Of a stretch of DNA of 64,000 bases, positions 28,820 through 38,827 are shown piece after piece. This DNA is from Prosthecochloris marina. Lineage in GTDB: Bacteria > Bacteroidota > Chlorobiia > Chlorobiales > Chlorobiaceae. The stretch's first letter is position 1. Every line of letters begins with the position of its first letter. The stretch spans positions 62,001 through 126,000 of the forward strand of contig NZ_PDNZ01000003.1 of assembly GCF_003182595.1 (NCBI RefSeq). Direction: 5' to 3'. The notes below the pieces were generated by a model that had not been told where the DNA came from, made no database searches, and worked only from the letters and a program-made list of their open reading frames with translations. Position numbers and translations under genes: made by a program.

Positions 28820-30229
28820 ATGAGCTTAATGATAAGCGTATCGGGCATCCGAGGCATCGTTGGAGAAAGCCTTTCACCTGCGAACCTTGTAGCTTTTTCA
28901 CAAGCTTTTGCAACGCTGCTGCATAAACAGGGTAAGGACGAAAATTTCACTCCGAAAATCGTTATCGGAAGAGATACCCGCCCAACCGGGCACGCTATTG
29001 CAACCCTTGTCAGCAGCGCAATGACTCTCTGCGGCTGCGATGTCATCGATGTCGGTATGGCAACTACCCCAACCGTTGAAATTGCCACAGCTGCGGAAAA
29101 GGCTGATGGCGGTATTATAGTCACAGCTTCGCATAATCCGGTTGAGTGGAATGCGTTGAAACTGCTCGACAGAAAAGGAGAGTTTCTCGATGAAAACGCC
29201 GTTCAGCAGTTACTTGATATTTTCAGGAAAAAACAGTTCACGGTTGCCGACTGGAAGCATGTTGGCTCATTGGAGCAAAAACACGATTATGACGGAGAGC
29301 ATATCAGGAGAATCCTGTCGCTCCCCTGTATCGACAGGGAACAAATTGCGGAACAGCGTTTCAGAGTTCTCATAGATGCAGTTGAAGGAGCCGGCTCATC
29401 GATCGTACCTGAACTATGCCGACAGCTGGGAGTCGAAGAGATCGAAACCATCTCTTGTAACGGAACCGGCATTTTTCCCAGAAACCCCGAACCCCTTGCA
29501 GAGAATCTCGTCGAGACCGTCGACAGCCTGAAGAAAAAACAGTGCGATTTTGCAATAGTTGTCGATCCCGATGTCGACCGGCTGGCGCTGATATGTAAAG
29601 ACGGGACCCTTTTCGGTGAAGAATACTCACTGGTAGTCTGTGCTGATTTTTATCTGCGGTACAAACCGGGAACCGTAGTGAACAACCTTTCAAGCACCAG
29701 GGCGCTTCGGGATGTAGCGAAAAATCACGGACAGACCTGCTTCAGTGCCAAGGTGGGTGAAGCGAACGTGGTTACAGTGATGAAAGAACGAAACGCTGTA
29801 ATCGGAGGAGAGGGCAATGGAGGAATCATTCTTCCCGAACTACATTACGGGAGAGATGCGCTCGCGGGTATAGCCCTCATGCTCCAGGCATTTGCCGAGT
29901 GGCGAGAAAAAGATCCCGTAAACAGCACACTTTCCGGTTTCAGAAAACAATACCCGGATTATTTTATGGCAAAACAAAAGGTCCGGCTCGCCGACAAACC
30001 GGAAAACCTACAGGACCAGTTATTGACGATTGCATCAGCATACCCTGAAGCTTCAATCAATACAGAGGACGGTATAAAACTTGATTTTCCTGAAGAGTGG
30101 GTACATATAAGACCGTCAAACACTGAACCGATTCTTAGAATATATACTGAAGCAAAAAGTATGGAACGGGCGGAAAAGCTGGCCGAAACATTCCTCCGGG
30201 AAATCAGTTCGAGAATCGATACATTGTGA
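28820..30229 (+). CDS. glmM: Phosphoglucosamine mutase (alpha-D-phosphohexomutase family)
   Basis: The 469-residue phosphohexomutase begins [16 protein letters not shown], which matches the GlmM/ManB start. The phosphoserine is in [16 protein letters not shown], the metal loop is DPDVDRLA, the sugar-binding loop is GGEGNGG, and the phosphate loop is [16 protein letters not shown]. It most likely converts GlcN-6-P to GlcN-1-P for UDP-GlcNAc, with the glmU-like gene at 38.8 kb taking the later step; phosphomannomutase activity cannot be excluded. A second in-frame ATG lies at 28829. Confidence 0.88.
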   Translation: MSLMISVSGIRGIVGESLSPANLVAFSQAFATLLHKQGKDENFTPKIVIGRDTRPTGHAIATLVSSAMTLCGCDVIDVGMATTPTVEIATAAEKADGGIIVTASHNPVEWNALKLLDRKGEFLDENAVQQLLDIFRKKQFTVADWKHVGSLEQKHDYDGEHIRRILSLPCIDREQIAEQRFRVLIDAVEGAGSSIVPELCRQLGVEEIETISCNGTGIFPRNPEPLAENLVETVDSLKKKQCDFAIVVDPDVDRLALICKDGTLFGEEYSLVVCADFYLRYKPGTVVNNLSSTRALRDVAKNHGQTCFSAKVGEANVVTVMKERNAVIGGEGNGGIILPELHYGRDALAGIALMLQAFAEWREKDPVNSTLSGFRKQYPDYFMAKQKVRLADKPENLQDQLLTIASAYPEASINTEDGIKLDFPEEWVHIRPSNTEPILRIYTEAKSMERAEKLAETFLREISSRIDTL

Positions 30230-30248
30230 CAGCACAAGAATAGATTAT

Positions 30249-32075
30249 ATGAACGACGAGAAAGGCACGAAAAAGGGATTTCAGCAACAAAAAGACGAAC
30301 TGCTTTCGAGCGGTGGCAAGAAATCCAATGACCGTTACATCATCTCACGACTCCTTTCATACGTCAAGCCATACAAGGGACTGCTTTCCTGGGCAATCGT
30401 CATAACCCTTGCTGGTTCGGTTCTCGGTCCCCTGAGGCCATATATTACCAAACTGGCCATTGACGACTACATTGCGCAGGGCAACATCAACGGACTCGCG
30501 CTGATAAGCCTCATATTACTGGGGATAATACTCTTGGATGGCCTGAAACAATATGTAGCGACCTATCTCACACAGCTTATCGGTCAGAAAGCCGTTCTTA
30601 CTCTCAGACTGGATATTTTTCGGCATCTGCAGAAACTTTCTATCAGATTCTACGACCGAAATCCGGCAGGCAGGCTCATCACAAGAGCCACCAATGACGT
30701 CGAAGCACTCAACGAGATGCTTTCGAGCGGTGTCGTGACGATCATCGGCGATGTTATGCAGCTCTTGTTTATCGTTCTACTCATGTTTTTCATCGATTGG
30801 GAGCTGACACTCATTGTTTTAAGCATTCTTCCCTTGATGATCTATGCGACGCTTACCTTCAAAAGCAAAGTTCGAAAGGCTTTTCAGGATGTGAGAGGAC
30901 ACCTGGCCAGGCTCAATTCTTTTTTTCAGGAACATGTTTCAGGTATCAACATCGTCCAGCTCTTCGACCGGGGAGAGAGCGAATACAAAAAACATGTTTC
31001 AATCAACAAGGAATACCGGAATGCCAATATCAAAACCGTTTTCTACTTTTCGGTATACTACCCACTCATCGAACTGCTCAGTTCCATAGCCGCAGGACTT
31101 GTGATCTGGTATAGCGGGGTACGCATGTTGAAAGGAGATATCACGCTTGGCATCGTTATCTCTTTTGTGCAATACATCTGGCTTTTTTTTCGCCCTCTTC
31201 AACATCTTTCCGACCGATTCAATATTCTTCAGACGGCACTCGCGAGCTCAGACCGCATCTTCAGACTCCTTGAAGAAAAGGATATGGCTGCAGAACCCGA
31301 AAACCCCCGGGCAATCGAGTCTTTTCGGAATGAAATCGTCTTTACGAACGTCTGGTTCGCCTACAACAACGATAACTGGATACTCAAAGACATTTCTTTC
31401 AAAGTAAAACGCGGAGAAAAGATCGCCATTGTGGGTTCGACAGGAAGCGGTAAAACCACCATCATCAATGTTCTTTCGAAACTGTACTATCAGCGTAAAG
31501 GTTCGATTACAATCGACGGCATCGAGCTGTCACAAATACCGGAACAATCACTTCGAAAGATAGTCGGCGTCGTTATGCAGGATGTTTTTCTTTTTTCGGG
31601 TACCATCCGGGAAAATCTCTCGTTCGGCAACCCTCGTGCTTCCGATGAAGAAATCCACAACGCCGCTAAAACTGTCGGTGCCGATCGTTTCATTGGAAAA
31701 CTGCCAGGAGGTTACGAGTATCGGGTCAATGAAAACGGATCGGGACTTTCTGCAGGCCAGAAACAGCTTATCGCTTTTGTACGCGCCCTGCTTTACAATC
31801 CGGAGATACTTGTCCTCGACGAGGCAACCAGTTCAGTTGATACTGAAACGGAACAGCTCATCGAAGCCGCGACCGAAAACCTCATGAAAAACCGCACATC
31901 GATCATCATTGCACACCGCCTTTCGACAGTACAGCATGCCGACAGGATTATCGTCATGCACAAAGGCACCATCAAGGAAAGCGGTTCACATCAGCAACTG
32001 CTTGCTAAAAAAGGCCTCTATTACAAGCTCTACCTCCTGCAGCACCCCGAAAAGATACACCTGCAGACAGGGTAA
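30249..32075 (+). CDS. ABC transporter, fused permease and ATPase (type IV exporter)
   Basis: The 608-residue half-transporter has six helices (about residues 45-330) followed by an ATPase domain. Walker A is VGSTGSGKTT, the Q-loop is VVMQDVFLFSGT, the signature is LSAGQ (Ala replaces the usual Gly), Walker B is ILVLDEATSSVD, and the H-loop is IAHRLST. It resembles MsbA/YheI-type lipid or drug exporters, working as a homodimer or with an unlinked partner. It follows glmM by 19 bp, so it may be co-transcribed; lipid or glycolipid export would fit that context. Confidence 0.9.
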   Translation: MNDEKGTKKGFQQQKDELLSSGGKKSNDRYIISRLLSYVKPYKGLLSWAIVITLAGSVLGPLRPYITKLAIDDYIAQGNINGLALISLILLGIILLDGLKQYVATYLTQLIGQKAVLTLRLDIFRHLQKLSIRFYDRNPAGRLITRATNDVEALNEMLSSGVVTIIGDVMQLLFIVLLMFFIDWELTLIVLSILPLMIYATLTFKSKVRKAFQDVRGHLARLNSFFQEHVSGINIVQLFDRGESEYKKHVSINKEYRNANIKTVFYFSVYYPLIELLSSIAAGLVIWYSGVRMLKGDITLGIVISFVQYIWLFFRPLQHLSDRFNILQTALASSDRIFRLLEEKDMAAEPENPRAIESFRNEIVFTNVWFAYNNDNWILKDISFKVKRGEKIAIVGSTGSGKTTIINVLSKLYYQRKGSITIDGIELSQIPEQSLRKIVGVVMQDVFLFSGTIRENLSFGNPRASDEEIHNAAKTVGADRFIGKLPGGYEYRVNENGSGLSAGQKQLIAFVRALLYNPEILVLDEATSSVDTETEQLIEAATENLMKNRTSIIIAHRLSTVQHADRIIVMHKGTIKESGSHQQLLAKKGLYYKLYLLQHPEKIHLQTG

Positions 32076-32164
32076 TAATCAGTGGAGTGTTGTTTTTTGT
32101 TGAGCTGTTGAAAGGTGACTGCGTGTATAGTGTACAGTAGCCACGAAAACAGTAAACAAACGAT

Positions 32165-32306
32165 GAACGCCTCTATAAATTGTTGTGAGCAACCTGAGTA
32201 CGAGGCCGACGGAGCGCAGAAACCACCGTGTACACAAAGTACACGAGGATTTCGAGCACCGCCTAACGAAGTAATCAGGTTGCGCAACAGATTAATAGAG
32301 GCTTTC
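32165..32306. repeat. Nested imperfect palindrome, MITE/REP-like
   Basis: Outer arms run from 32165-32197 (core GCCTCTATAAAT) and 32275-32306 (core ATTAATAGAGGC). They match over about 30 bp with a few mismatches and gaps; both contain CAACCTGA or its complement. Inside is a perfect 7-bp hairpin, CGTGTAC/GTACACG, at 32227-32245. The right end touches the stop codon of the minus-strand permease. It has no transposase. The layout suggests a non-autonomous mobile or extragenic repeat. Confidence 0.65.
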
Positions 32307-33574
32307 TAGAGGCTGCTGTCGCGCAGCACCTCAACCGGCTCGAGTTTTGCCGCTCGTGTGGAAGGAATAGTTGCGGCGATGGTGCTTATGAAAACCGTCA
32401 ACAACATCACGAACAAGAAGTACAGCGGGTTCCATGACATGCTGAAACCGGTTTTGGTAAGCGGCCCCTGAGATGTCTCAACCGGAATATGTGCAAGAAG
32501 ATTGATCGAACCCGTTGCCAGCACACCTCCCGCAAGAGTTCCGGCAAAACCGACCAAAAAACCTTCGAGAATAAACATACCAACAAGCGATCCTGCTGAA
32601 AATCCGTAAGATTTCATGATCGCAATGTCGCGGCTTTTTTCAAAAACCGTCGTCACCAGAATATTCGCCACTCCGAAACCGGAAACCACTCCGACAAAAG
32701 CGACAAGGGAAAAAACAATGAAACCTATACGATTGAAGAGAGAAAGAACACTGGCATTATCTTCCTGCCATGTAACACAATTATAACCCGTAACTCGCTC
32801 AAGAACTCCTGCAAGCGGCTCATTGGCAAGAGGATCAACAACCTTGACCCCTATCCCGGAAACCTTGTCTGCCGGAAGATTTTCAAGGATTTGACCGAAC
32901 TTGAGCGATACAAAAACCGTATTGTCGATAGCATTTACACCTGAGAAAAAAATACCGGCTACCTTACACTGCCGGACAGGGCCTGAAACCGGCACAACAG
33001 ACACTTCATCATGCAGCTCCAGCCCCATATCCATAGCCACAGTTCTTCCTACGAGAAGAGCATTGGGTGTCGTTTCAAAAAACGCAAGATCTCCAGCCGT
33101 CAGTTTGTCCTCGATACCACTGATCGCATTTTCCCGCTCTATCACAACTCCTTTCATGGATATCGGCTGACTCTTGTTGCCTTTTATCACAATCACCCTG
33201 GACTCGATAAAGGGTGATACGGCCACCACCTCTCCGGCATACTGTTTTGAATCGAGAACCTCCAGAACCTGTCGATAATTACGCACTTCATCGCGTTCTT
33301 CTTTTTGTATATTTTCATCGACAAAAGCATGGCGTTGCACCTCTGCATCGCTCAGAAGATCAACCGGTAGAGACTCGATGGGCTTGCCTTCGATTATTAT
33401 ATGCGGTGCAACATCGACAATAGTTACAACAAAAGAATCCAGGAGCCCTCTTGTCAATGAAATTGTTGTAATCAGAACCATTGTACTGACTGCAACACCC
33501 GCAATGGTTGTCAAGGACTGTCTTTTCCGTCCAAAAAGATGGCGTAGTGCTATGGAAAAAAGGGTCCTGACCAT
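32306..33574 (-). CDS. ABC transporter permease, FtsX/LolC-E/MacB family
   Basis: The 422-residue protein has one N-terminal helix (about 20-42), a large periplasmic MacB-PCD domain (about 45-270), and three C-terminal helices with the FtsX region (SRDIAIMKSYGFSAGSLVGM). It ends TRAAKLEPVEVLRDSSL, typical of the family. LolC/E homologues release lipoproteins to LolA and MacB homologues drive secretion; which applies is open. The cognate ATPase (lolD/macB type) is not adjacent. Confidence 0.88.
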   Translation of the reverse strand: MVRTLFSIALRHLFGRKRQSLTTIAGVAVSTMVLITTISLTRGLLDSFVVTIVDVAPHIIIEGKPIESLPVDLLSDAEVQRHAFVDENIQKEERDEVRNYRQVLEVLDSKQYAGEVVAVSPFIESRVIVIKGNKSQPISMKGVVIERENAISGIEDKLTAGDLAFFETTPNALLVGRTVAMDMGLELHDEVSVVPVSGPVRQCKVAGIFFSGVNAIDNTVFVSLKFGQILENLPADKVSGIGVKVVDPLANEPLAGVLERVTGYNCVTWQEDNASVLSLFNRIGFIVFSLVAFVGVVSGFGVANILVTTVFEKSRDIAIMKSYGFSAGSLVGMFILEGFLVGFAGTLAGGVLATGSINLLAHIPVETSQGPLTKTGFSMSWNPLYFLFVMLLTVFISTIAATIPSTRAAKLEPVEVLRDSSL

Positions 33575-33765
33575 GGGTTAAGATAAAAATACAGGCAGAA
33601 AATACTCGCAGCAAATACGGCCAGCAAGTAACTTGAGTTTTTAAAAAGTATCGTTATTTAAGCACCAGCTGAAACGCTTGATTTAGGGATATATTATTAC
33701 ATTGTAAGTTATACATTTTGCACGGTGCGAATACAAACAAACCGTCTTCATTACCAGAAAAGACG

Positions 33766-34839
33766 ATGAATGAATCTAAAACCATAACGGTAGATCGCAA
33801 GCAAAGCCATGTCGAAACCTGCCTCAATAAAATGGTTTATTTCGACAGTAAAACAACCGGTTTCGAGCACTATGAGTTTACGCACAATGCTGCTCCTGAA
33901 ATAAATCACAACGAAATAGACCTGTCTACAAACATGTTCGGTCACCGGATATCATACCCCTTTATGATCTCCTCCATGACAGGTGGATACGGTAAAGCCA
34001 AGCATCTCAACCGTTCATTTGCACAAACAGCGGAAAAGCTGAATATCCCACTCGCAATAGGCAGCATGCGCCAGGCACTCGAAAACGCTTCATACAGGCA
34101 AAGCTTCAGTGTCGTTCGTCAGTTTGCTCCATCCATCCCCATACTGGCCAACATCGGTGCACCCGAGGTTGCAAAAGGCCTTACGAACCAAGAAATCAAC
34201 CTTCTTATCGACATTATCGATGCAGATGGCCTGATTGTCCATCTCAACCCTGCCCAGGAACTTTTTCAGCCGGAAGGAAATACCAATTTCAAAAACTTCC
34301 TGAAGAAACTACAGCAACTGACATGCGCGATCGATGCCCCGGTTATAGCTAAAGAAGTCGGCTGTGGCATTTCATCGGCAACTGCAGCCGCACTTGCCGA
34401 TGCCGGAGTTCAGACTATCGACGTTGCCGGAGCAGGGGGAATCAGTTGGCAGAAGGTTGAAGAAGAACGTTATCTGGAGCAATTTCAGCATGAAAACCGT
34501 TTCAGCCCCTCGGTCCTCCGGGAGCTGCTCAACTGGGGCATACCAACTGCACAGTGCCTTACCGATATCGCCGCACTTAAAGAGGATAAAAAGCAGTACC
34601 AACACATCAAAGTTATTGCATCGGGCGGTATTTCCAATGGTCTCGATATTGCGAAGGCAATTGCTCTTGGCGCTGAGATTTGTGCATCTGCAGGTATGAT
34701 GCTCAAAGCACTTCATGATTCCAGGCTTGAAAAAACCATTCTCACATGGATGAACGACCTCAGGGCCGTGATGTTTCTCACGGGAGCAAAAAACATAACA
34801 CAACTGCAAAAAACCCTCATTTCGTTAAAAAAAGGATAG
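33766..34839 (+). CDS. fni: Isopentenyl-diphosphate delta-isomerase, type 2 (FMN-dependent)
   Basis: The 357-residue type 2 isomerase interconverts IPP and DMAPP with reduced FMN. Motifs are [49 protein letters not shown], and the FMN phosphate loop [20 protein letters not shown]. The start is ATG 33766; the frame opens earlier at a TTG (33718) that has no support. It is 7 bp upstream of the prenyl synthase gene, forming an isoprenoid operon that supplies quinones, carotenoids and bacteriochlorophyll side chains in a phototroph. Confidence 0.95.
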   Translation: MNESKTITVDRKQSHVETCLNKMVYFDSKTTGFEHYEFTHNAAPEINHNEIDLSTNMFGHRISYPFMISSMTGGYGKAKHLNRSFAQTAEKLNIPLAIGSMRQALENASYRQSFSVVRQFAPSIPILANIGAPEVAKGLTNQEINLLIDIIDADGLIVHLNPAQELFQPEGNTNFKNFLKKLQQLTCAIDAPVIAKEVGCGISSATAAALADAGVQTIDVAGAGGISWQKVEEERYLEQFQHENRFSPSVLRELLNWGIPTAQCLTDIAALKEDKKQYQHIKVIASGGISNGLDIAKAIALGAEICASAGMMLKALHDSRLEKTILTWMNDLRAVMFLTGAKNITQLQKTLISLKKG

Positions 34840-34846
34840 TGCCGTA

Positions 34847-35845
34847 ATGAATATCAGTGTAACATCAGAACAGGTTGAACAAAAATACCAGCAGTATCAT
34901 AAACGTATCAACGACGCACTGGACAACTGCTTTACCAACAACACTCCTGAAAGCCTTTATGCACCCGCCAAATATATTCTGGCAGGCAAAGGAAAAAGAA
35001 TTCGCCCCTTCCTTACACTTCTCGCCTCTGAAGCGGTATGCGGATCGAGCGTAAATGCGATACACACTGCACTTGCAATCGAGATTCTCCACAATTTTAC
35101 CCTTGTACATGACGACATCATGGATCAGGCCGACCTCCGTCACGGAAGGCCGACAGTTCATACCAAATGGGATTCTACCGCAGCAATCTTATCGGGCGAC
35201 ATGATGATCGCAATTGCTTATGAATATGCTTTACAGACAAAAACGTCGCGGCATAACGAACTTGTTCATATTCTCAATGATGCGAACATCACCATTTGTG
35301 AGGGACAGGCAATCGACATGGAACTGGAGCAACGTAAAGATGCCACTATCACCGATTACCTCGATATGATATCAAAAAAAACAGGACGGCTTATATCCGC
35401 ATCACTCGAGGCAGGCGGTATTGTCGGCGATGGTACCTCTGAGCAACTTGAAAAGCTGGTGATTTTCGGAAACAAAATCGGGCGAGCCTTTCAGGTACAG
35501 GATGACTATCTCGATATTATGGCCGAGGATGGTAAATCAGGAAAAGTGCCAGGTGGAGATGTGATCAACGGTAAAAAAACATATCTGCTCCTCCGTTCCC
35601 TCGATTTGGCAACCGACTCAGAAAAGAATCTCTTACAGTCCGTTATCAACAATAATGGCATTTCACCCGAAAGAGTCCCGGAAATCAGGGGAATTTATGA
35701 ACGATGCGGAGTGCTTGACGAAGCAAGGGAACTGATCAATGCCGACACGGAAGCTGCGCTCTCTGCCGTCGAAACCCTGCCTTATGATGAAGGCAGGGAA
35801 TATCTCAAAGGTTTTGCTCTCAAACTCATGAAGCGTGATTTCTGA
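34847..35845 (+). CDS. trans-Polyprenyl diphosphate synthase (short/medium-chain, possibly GGPP synthase)
   Basis: The 332-residue enzyme has the first Asp-rich motif LVHDDIMDQADLRHGRP (DDxxD without insertion), the second QVQDDYLDIM, and the GKGKRIRPFL substrate site. An aromatic (Phe) sits five residues before the first motif. By the usual chain-length rule this favours FPP or GGPP over long-chain products. It sits between idi and dprA; dprA starts 11 bp inside its 3' end. Confidence 0.9.
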   Translation: MNISVTSEQVEQKYQQYHKRINDALDNCFTNNTPESLYAPAKYILAGKGKRIRPFLTLLASEAVCGSSVNAIHTALAIEILHNFTLVHDDIMDQADLRHGRPTVHTKWDSTAAILSGDMMIAIAYEYALQTKTSRHNELVHILNDANITICEGQAIDMELEQRKDATITDYLDMISKKTGRLISASLEAGGIVGDGTSEQLEKLVIFGNKIGRAFQVQDDYLDIMAEDGKSGKVPGGDVINGKKTYLLLRSLDLATDSEKNLLQSVINNNGISPERVPEIRGIYERCGVLDEARELINADTEAALSAVETLPYDEGREYLKGFALKLMKRDF

Positions 35846-36956
35846 CCCAACCATTCTTCTTGTCCTATCGCAAATCCCTGGTCTTGGCCCGGCAAGAATA
35901 AACATACTCCAAAAGCATATTGGCGGCTCTTCAATCTTTGATGCAAAGATTGAAGATTTAGCCCATGTTCCGGGCATAGGAACAAAAATCGCAGAAACCA
36001 TCGTCGGATTTTTTCATAATTCTCATGCTCTCGACCAAGCAAAAAAGTCAGCGGAACAACAACTTTCTCTGCTCGACCGCTATCAAGCAAACCTCATCAC
36101 CCTCGAAGATCCATCGTATCCGCCATTTCTCAGAGAAATCTACGATCCACCACCGTACCTTTTTATACGTGGAAATATAGAAGCCGCACACGCCCCCTGT
36201 ATTTCAATAGTCGGTACAAGAAAGGCAACCCAATATGGCAGAAAAGTTGTCGAACACATATGCAGCGGCCTTGTAGCCGAAGGGTTCACCATCGTCAGCG
36301 GATTTGCCTACGGGATTGATACTGCTGCCCATAAAGCTGCACTGGAACATCAGGGTAAAACAATTGCCGTTCTGGCAGGAGGAGTGGACAACCCTCATAC
36401 GGACCCTACAGGCAACATCTGGCCACGCATGATCGAGCAAGGTGCCATAGTTTCGGAAGAATGGCTTGAAAGCACCATTACACCTGCGAAATTCCCTAAA
36501 AGAAACCGTCTTATAGCAGGACTCTCAAAGGGAACATTGATCGTTGAATCGGACAAAAAAGGCGGCTCATTGATCACAGCATCGTATGCCTTGGACCAGA
36601 ACAGGGATGTTTTTGCCGTTCCGGGCAGTATCTTCTCAAAGACCTCGGCTGGAACAAACGCTCTGATTGAAAACGGTCAAGCAAAACTTGTCACTACAGC
36701 AGACGACATTATTGCAGAACTCTGTCCCGGCCCTCAAGGAAGTCGTGCCCGAAACTTCGTTGAAACAAAGGAGCCCCCCATAACACCGGAAGAAAAAGCC
36801 ATTTTCGATCATTTGGATGATAACCCCGTACACATAGATGTACTTGCAGAAAAAACAGCCATGGATCCCTCGATGCTTCTTGTACTTCTCTTCGAGCTCG
36901 AGCTGAAGCAACTGGCCGAACAGCAACCCGGACAGATGTTCAGAAAAAGCATCTGA
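35835..36956 (+). CDS. dprA: DNA processing protein DprA
   Basis: The 373-residue DprA begins at GTG 35835, inside the prenyl synthase gene. Domains: helix-hairpin-helix pair at about residues 10-60 (LSQIPGLGPARINIL, LAHVPGIGTKIAE), Rossmann-like DprA core (ISIVGTRKATQYGRKV, VSGFAYGIDTAAHKAAL, FPKRNRLIAGLSKGTLIVE), and a C-terminal winged helix (about 305-370). It loads RecA on incoming single strands during transformation. A perfect 12-bp inverted repeat lies within the first HhH coding region (35929-35955). Confidence 0.95.
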   Translation: MISDPTILLVLSQIPGLGPARINILQKHIGGSSIFDAKIEDLAHVPGIGTKIAETIVGFFHNSHALDQAKKSAEQQLSLLDRYQANLITLEDPSYPPFLREIYDPPPYLFIRGNIEAAHAPCISIVGTRKATQYGRKVVEHICSGLVAEGFTIVSGFAYGIDTAAHKAALEHQGKTIAVLAGGVDNPHTDPTGNIWPRMIEQGAIVSEEWLESTITPAKFPKRNRLIAGLSKGTLIVESDKKGGSLITASYALDQNRDVFAVPGSIFSKTSAGTNALIENGQAKLVTTADDIIAELCPGPQGSRARNFVETKEPPITPEEKAIFDHLDDNPVHIDVLAEKTAMDPSMLLVLLFELELKQLAEQQPGQMFRKSI

Positions 36957-37235
36957 AGCAAGAACCAAAGCTTCGGGCCACACATGAGGAAAAGCAAACC
37001 GAACAACTTCGAAAAGCAGTTTTCGATAATAAAACCTTACGTTTCAATACCGGCACATGTTCTTGCTTGATTTGACGTCATAACCTTAAGCAGCAGCGCC
37101 AACAGGCGGCTCAGTCGGTTTTACCACCTGTCATGGCATTCAGGCGTAGTTTTTTATAGGGGAATTGTTACCTTTGAAAAACCGTGACAAGGAGATGCTG
37201 CACGAAACCATTCAACCAAAACAAGAAATTCAACC

Positions 37236-37787
37236 ATGAAAATGATGCCCAGAAATTCAAGAATTACGTCTCTACCCCGAACTATGATCATGATTTTGAT
37301 TCTGAGTGTACTTGCCGTTGCACCTTCAGCACTTGCTGCGACAGGTACCGAGAAGACAGGTCTCGTCGATACGCAAAAAGTTTTGGACCAGATGCCCGAA
37401 AAAAAGAAAGCTGAAAACATACTCACAGCAACAGGCACGCAATGGCAAAAAGGCCTTGATAAGCTTAAAAAAGATTTCCAGACCGCCGCAACGGACTATG
37501 AAAAACAGAAAAAATCCCTTTCAAAAACAGCTATAGAACAAAAAGAAAAAGACCTCAACCTTAAATACCAGAGCATACAGAAGTATCAATTGGAAAAGTT
37601 TGGTCCGGGTGGAGCAATGGAAAAAAAGCAAAATGAACTTTTTGCCCCAATCCGCCAGAAATTTCTCAATGCCGTACAGGCTGTTGCTAAAAAAGAGGGT
37701 TTTTCGGTAATAATCGACAAACAGGCCGTAGTTTACGGAGATAAGTCTGCAGATATTACGTTCAAGGTCATCGATCAGCTTAAATAA
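37236..37787 (+). CDS. skp: Periplasmic chaperone Skp/OmpH
   Basis: The 183-residue protein has a signal peptide (cut near ALAATG, residue 35), then the OmpH/Skp core: TGLVDTQKVLDQMPE, a long charged coiled-coil (about residues 70-135), and the C-terminal strand region GFSVIIDKQAVVYGDKSADIT. Skp trimers hold unfolded outer-membrane proteins for BamA. It is followed by lptC, making an envelope cluster. The 279 bp upstream of it, after dprA, hold no recognised gene. Confidence 0.9.
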   Translation: MKMMPRNSRITSLPRTMIMILILSVLAVAPSALAATGTEKTGLVDTQKVLDQMPEKKKAENILTATGTQWQKGLDKLKKDFQTAATDYEKQKKSLSKTAIEQKEKDLNLKYQSIQKYQLEKFGPGGAMEKKQNELFAPIRQKFLNAVQAVAKKEGFSVIIDKQAVVYGDKSADITFKVIDQLK

Positions 37788-37838
37788 TTCTGAACCGAGT
37801 GCTTGAAATTGGCAGGCTCATTTCAGGATCGTATTGGA

Positions 37839-38387
37839 ATGCTCTCTTTACGTTATATCCTGGTAACTTTTTGGTTAACCCTCTTATTATGCTGTATCAG
37901 CTGCACCGAACCACAACCAGAAAAGCGTGCAGCTGATACCAGTTTTCTTGGCGAAGAGCAACCACTCCAGGAAAGCTGGAACGTCAACATGACAATATTC
38001 AAAGAAGACAGGATACATGCAGTTATAACTGCAGGTCATTTTGCAGAGTATAAAAAAAACGATATAATCACCCGTCAGCTCGATAAAGGTCTAAAGATTA
38101 CTTTTTTTGATAGCAGCGGGACGTCGTCCTCTACTCTCACTGCCGACAAAGGGACCGTATATAACAACAATGACATGGAAGCTTTCGACAATGTTGTCAT
38201 AACTTCCGAAAGCACTGTCATACGAACAGATTACATAAAAAGACTTGCGGACGAAAAAAAACTATGGTCTGACAAATATGTCGTCATTCAGAAACAGAAT
38301 GAAACCATCAGGGGATACGGATTTGAAAGCGATGAATCCCTGAAAAATTATACGATTTTCAAAGCAAGCGGTGAGTCCAATTTTTAA
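37839..38387 (+). CDS. lptC: LPS export protein LptC (lipoprotein form)
   Basis: The 182-residue product has a hydrophobic start and a lipobox-like CCISC, then an OstA-like beta-jellyroll ([36 protein letters not shown]). This is the LptC family, which bridges LptBFG and the LptA/LptD chain. The frame extends to a TTG at 37803, but ATG 37839 with AGGA 12-16 bases upstream gives a better signal. Lipid anchoring rather than a helix anchor is common in Bacteroidota and Chlorobiota. Confidence 0.85.
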   Translation: MLSLRYILVTFWLTLLLCCISCTEPQPEKRAADTSFLGEEQPLQESWNVNMTIFKEDRIHAVITAGHFAEYKKNDIITRQLDKGLKITFFDSSGTSSSTLTADKGTVYNNNDMEAFDNVVITSESTVIRTDYIKRLADEKKLWSDKYVVIQKQNETIRGYGFESDESLKNYTIFKASGESNF

Positions 38388-38400
38388 TTTTTTCCACTCA

Positions 38401-38784
38401 ATGAGATTACATCTTTTAAAATCAAAAATTCATAATGCAGTCGTAACCAGCGGAGACCTCGAATACGAAGGCAGCATCACTATAGACAGCGAACTGCTCG
38501 AACTTGCAAATATGCTACCCAATGAAAAGGTTCTGTGCGTCAACAATAACAACGGGGTACGCTTCGAAACATATATCATAGAAGGAAAACCGGGTTCAAA
38601 GGAAATTCAGTTGAACGGTGCCGCAGCACGATGCGCTTTACCTGGCGATGAGATAATAATCATGGCGTTTGCAGAGATAGAAGCAGAAGAAGCAAAATCC
38701 TTCAAGCCCATGATTCTCATCGTGGACAAGCACAACAATCCCAAACGCCGCCACCTTGTCGGCGAAGAAGACAATCCATTGTAG
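38401..38784 (+). CDS. panD: Aspartate 1-decarboxylase proenzyme
   Basis: The 127-residue pyruvoyl enzyme makes beta-alanine for pantothenate and CoA. It begins [20 protein letters not shown]; self-cleavage at the Gly24-Ser25 bond (YEGSI) makes the pyruvoyl group. [19 protein letters not shown] is the conserved C-terminal region. The start is ATG 38401; the longer frame from 38371 overlaps lptC and is not supported. Confidence 0.95.
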   Translation: MRLHLLKSKIHNAVVTSGDLEYEGSITIDSELLELANMLPNEKVLCVNNNNGVRFETYIIEGKPGSKEIQLNGAAARCALPGDEIIIMAFAEIEAEEAKSFKPMILIVDKHNNPKRRHLVGEEDNPL

Positions 38785-38827
38785 AAAGAATGTCGATGAG
38801 CTGAACTTTTAACTTTCCCCTTTTACT

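Noticed and set aside
31740..31760. LSAGQ instead of LSGGQ as evidence of a dead ABC transporter
   Set aside because: Ala at this position is common in active exporters and all other ATPase motifs are intact.
32115..32309. 64-codon frame across the palindromic repeat
   Set aside because: It is made of the inverted repeat itself and has no protein-like pattern.
37803..37838. Longer LptC from TTG 37803
   Set aside because: It would place polar residues in front of the lipoprotein signal; ATG 37839 fits the family better.
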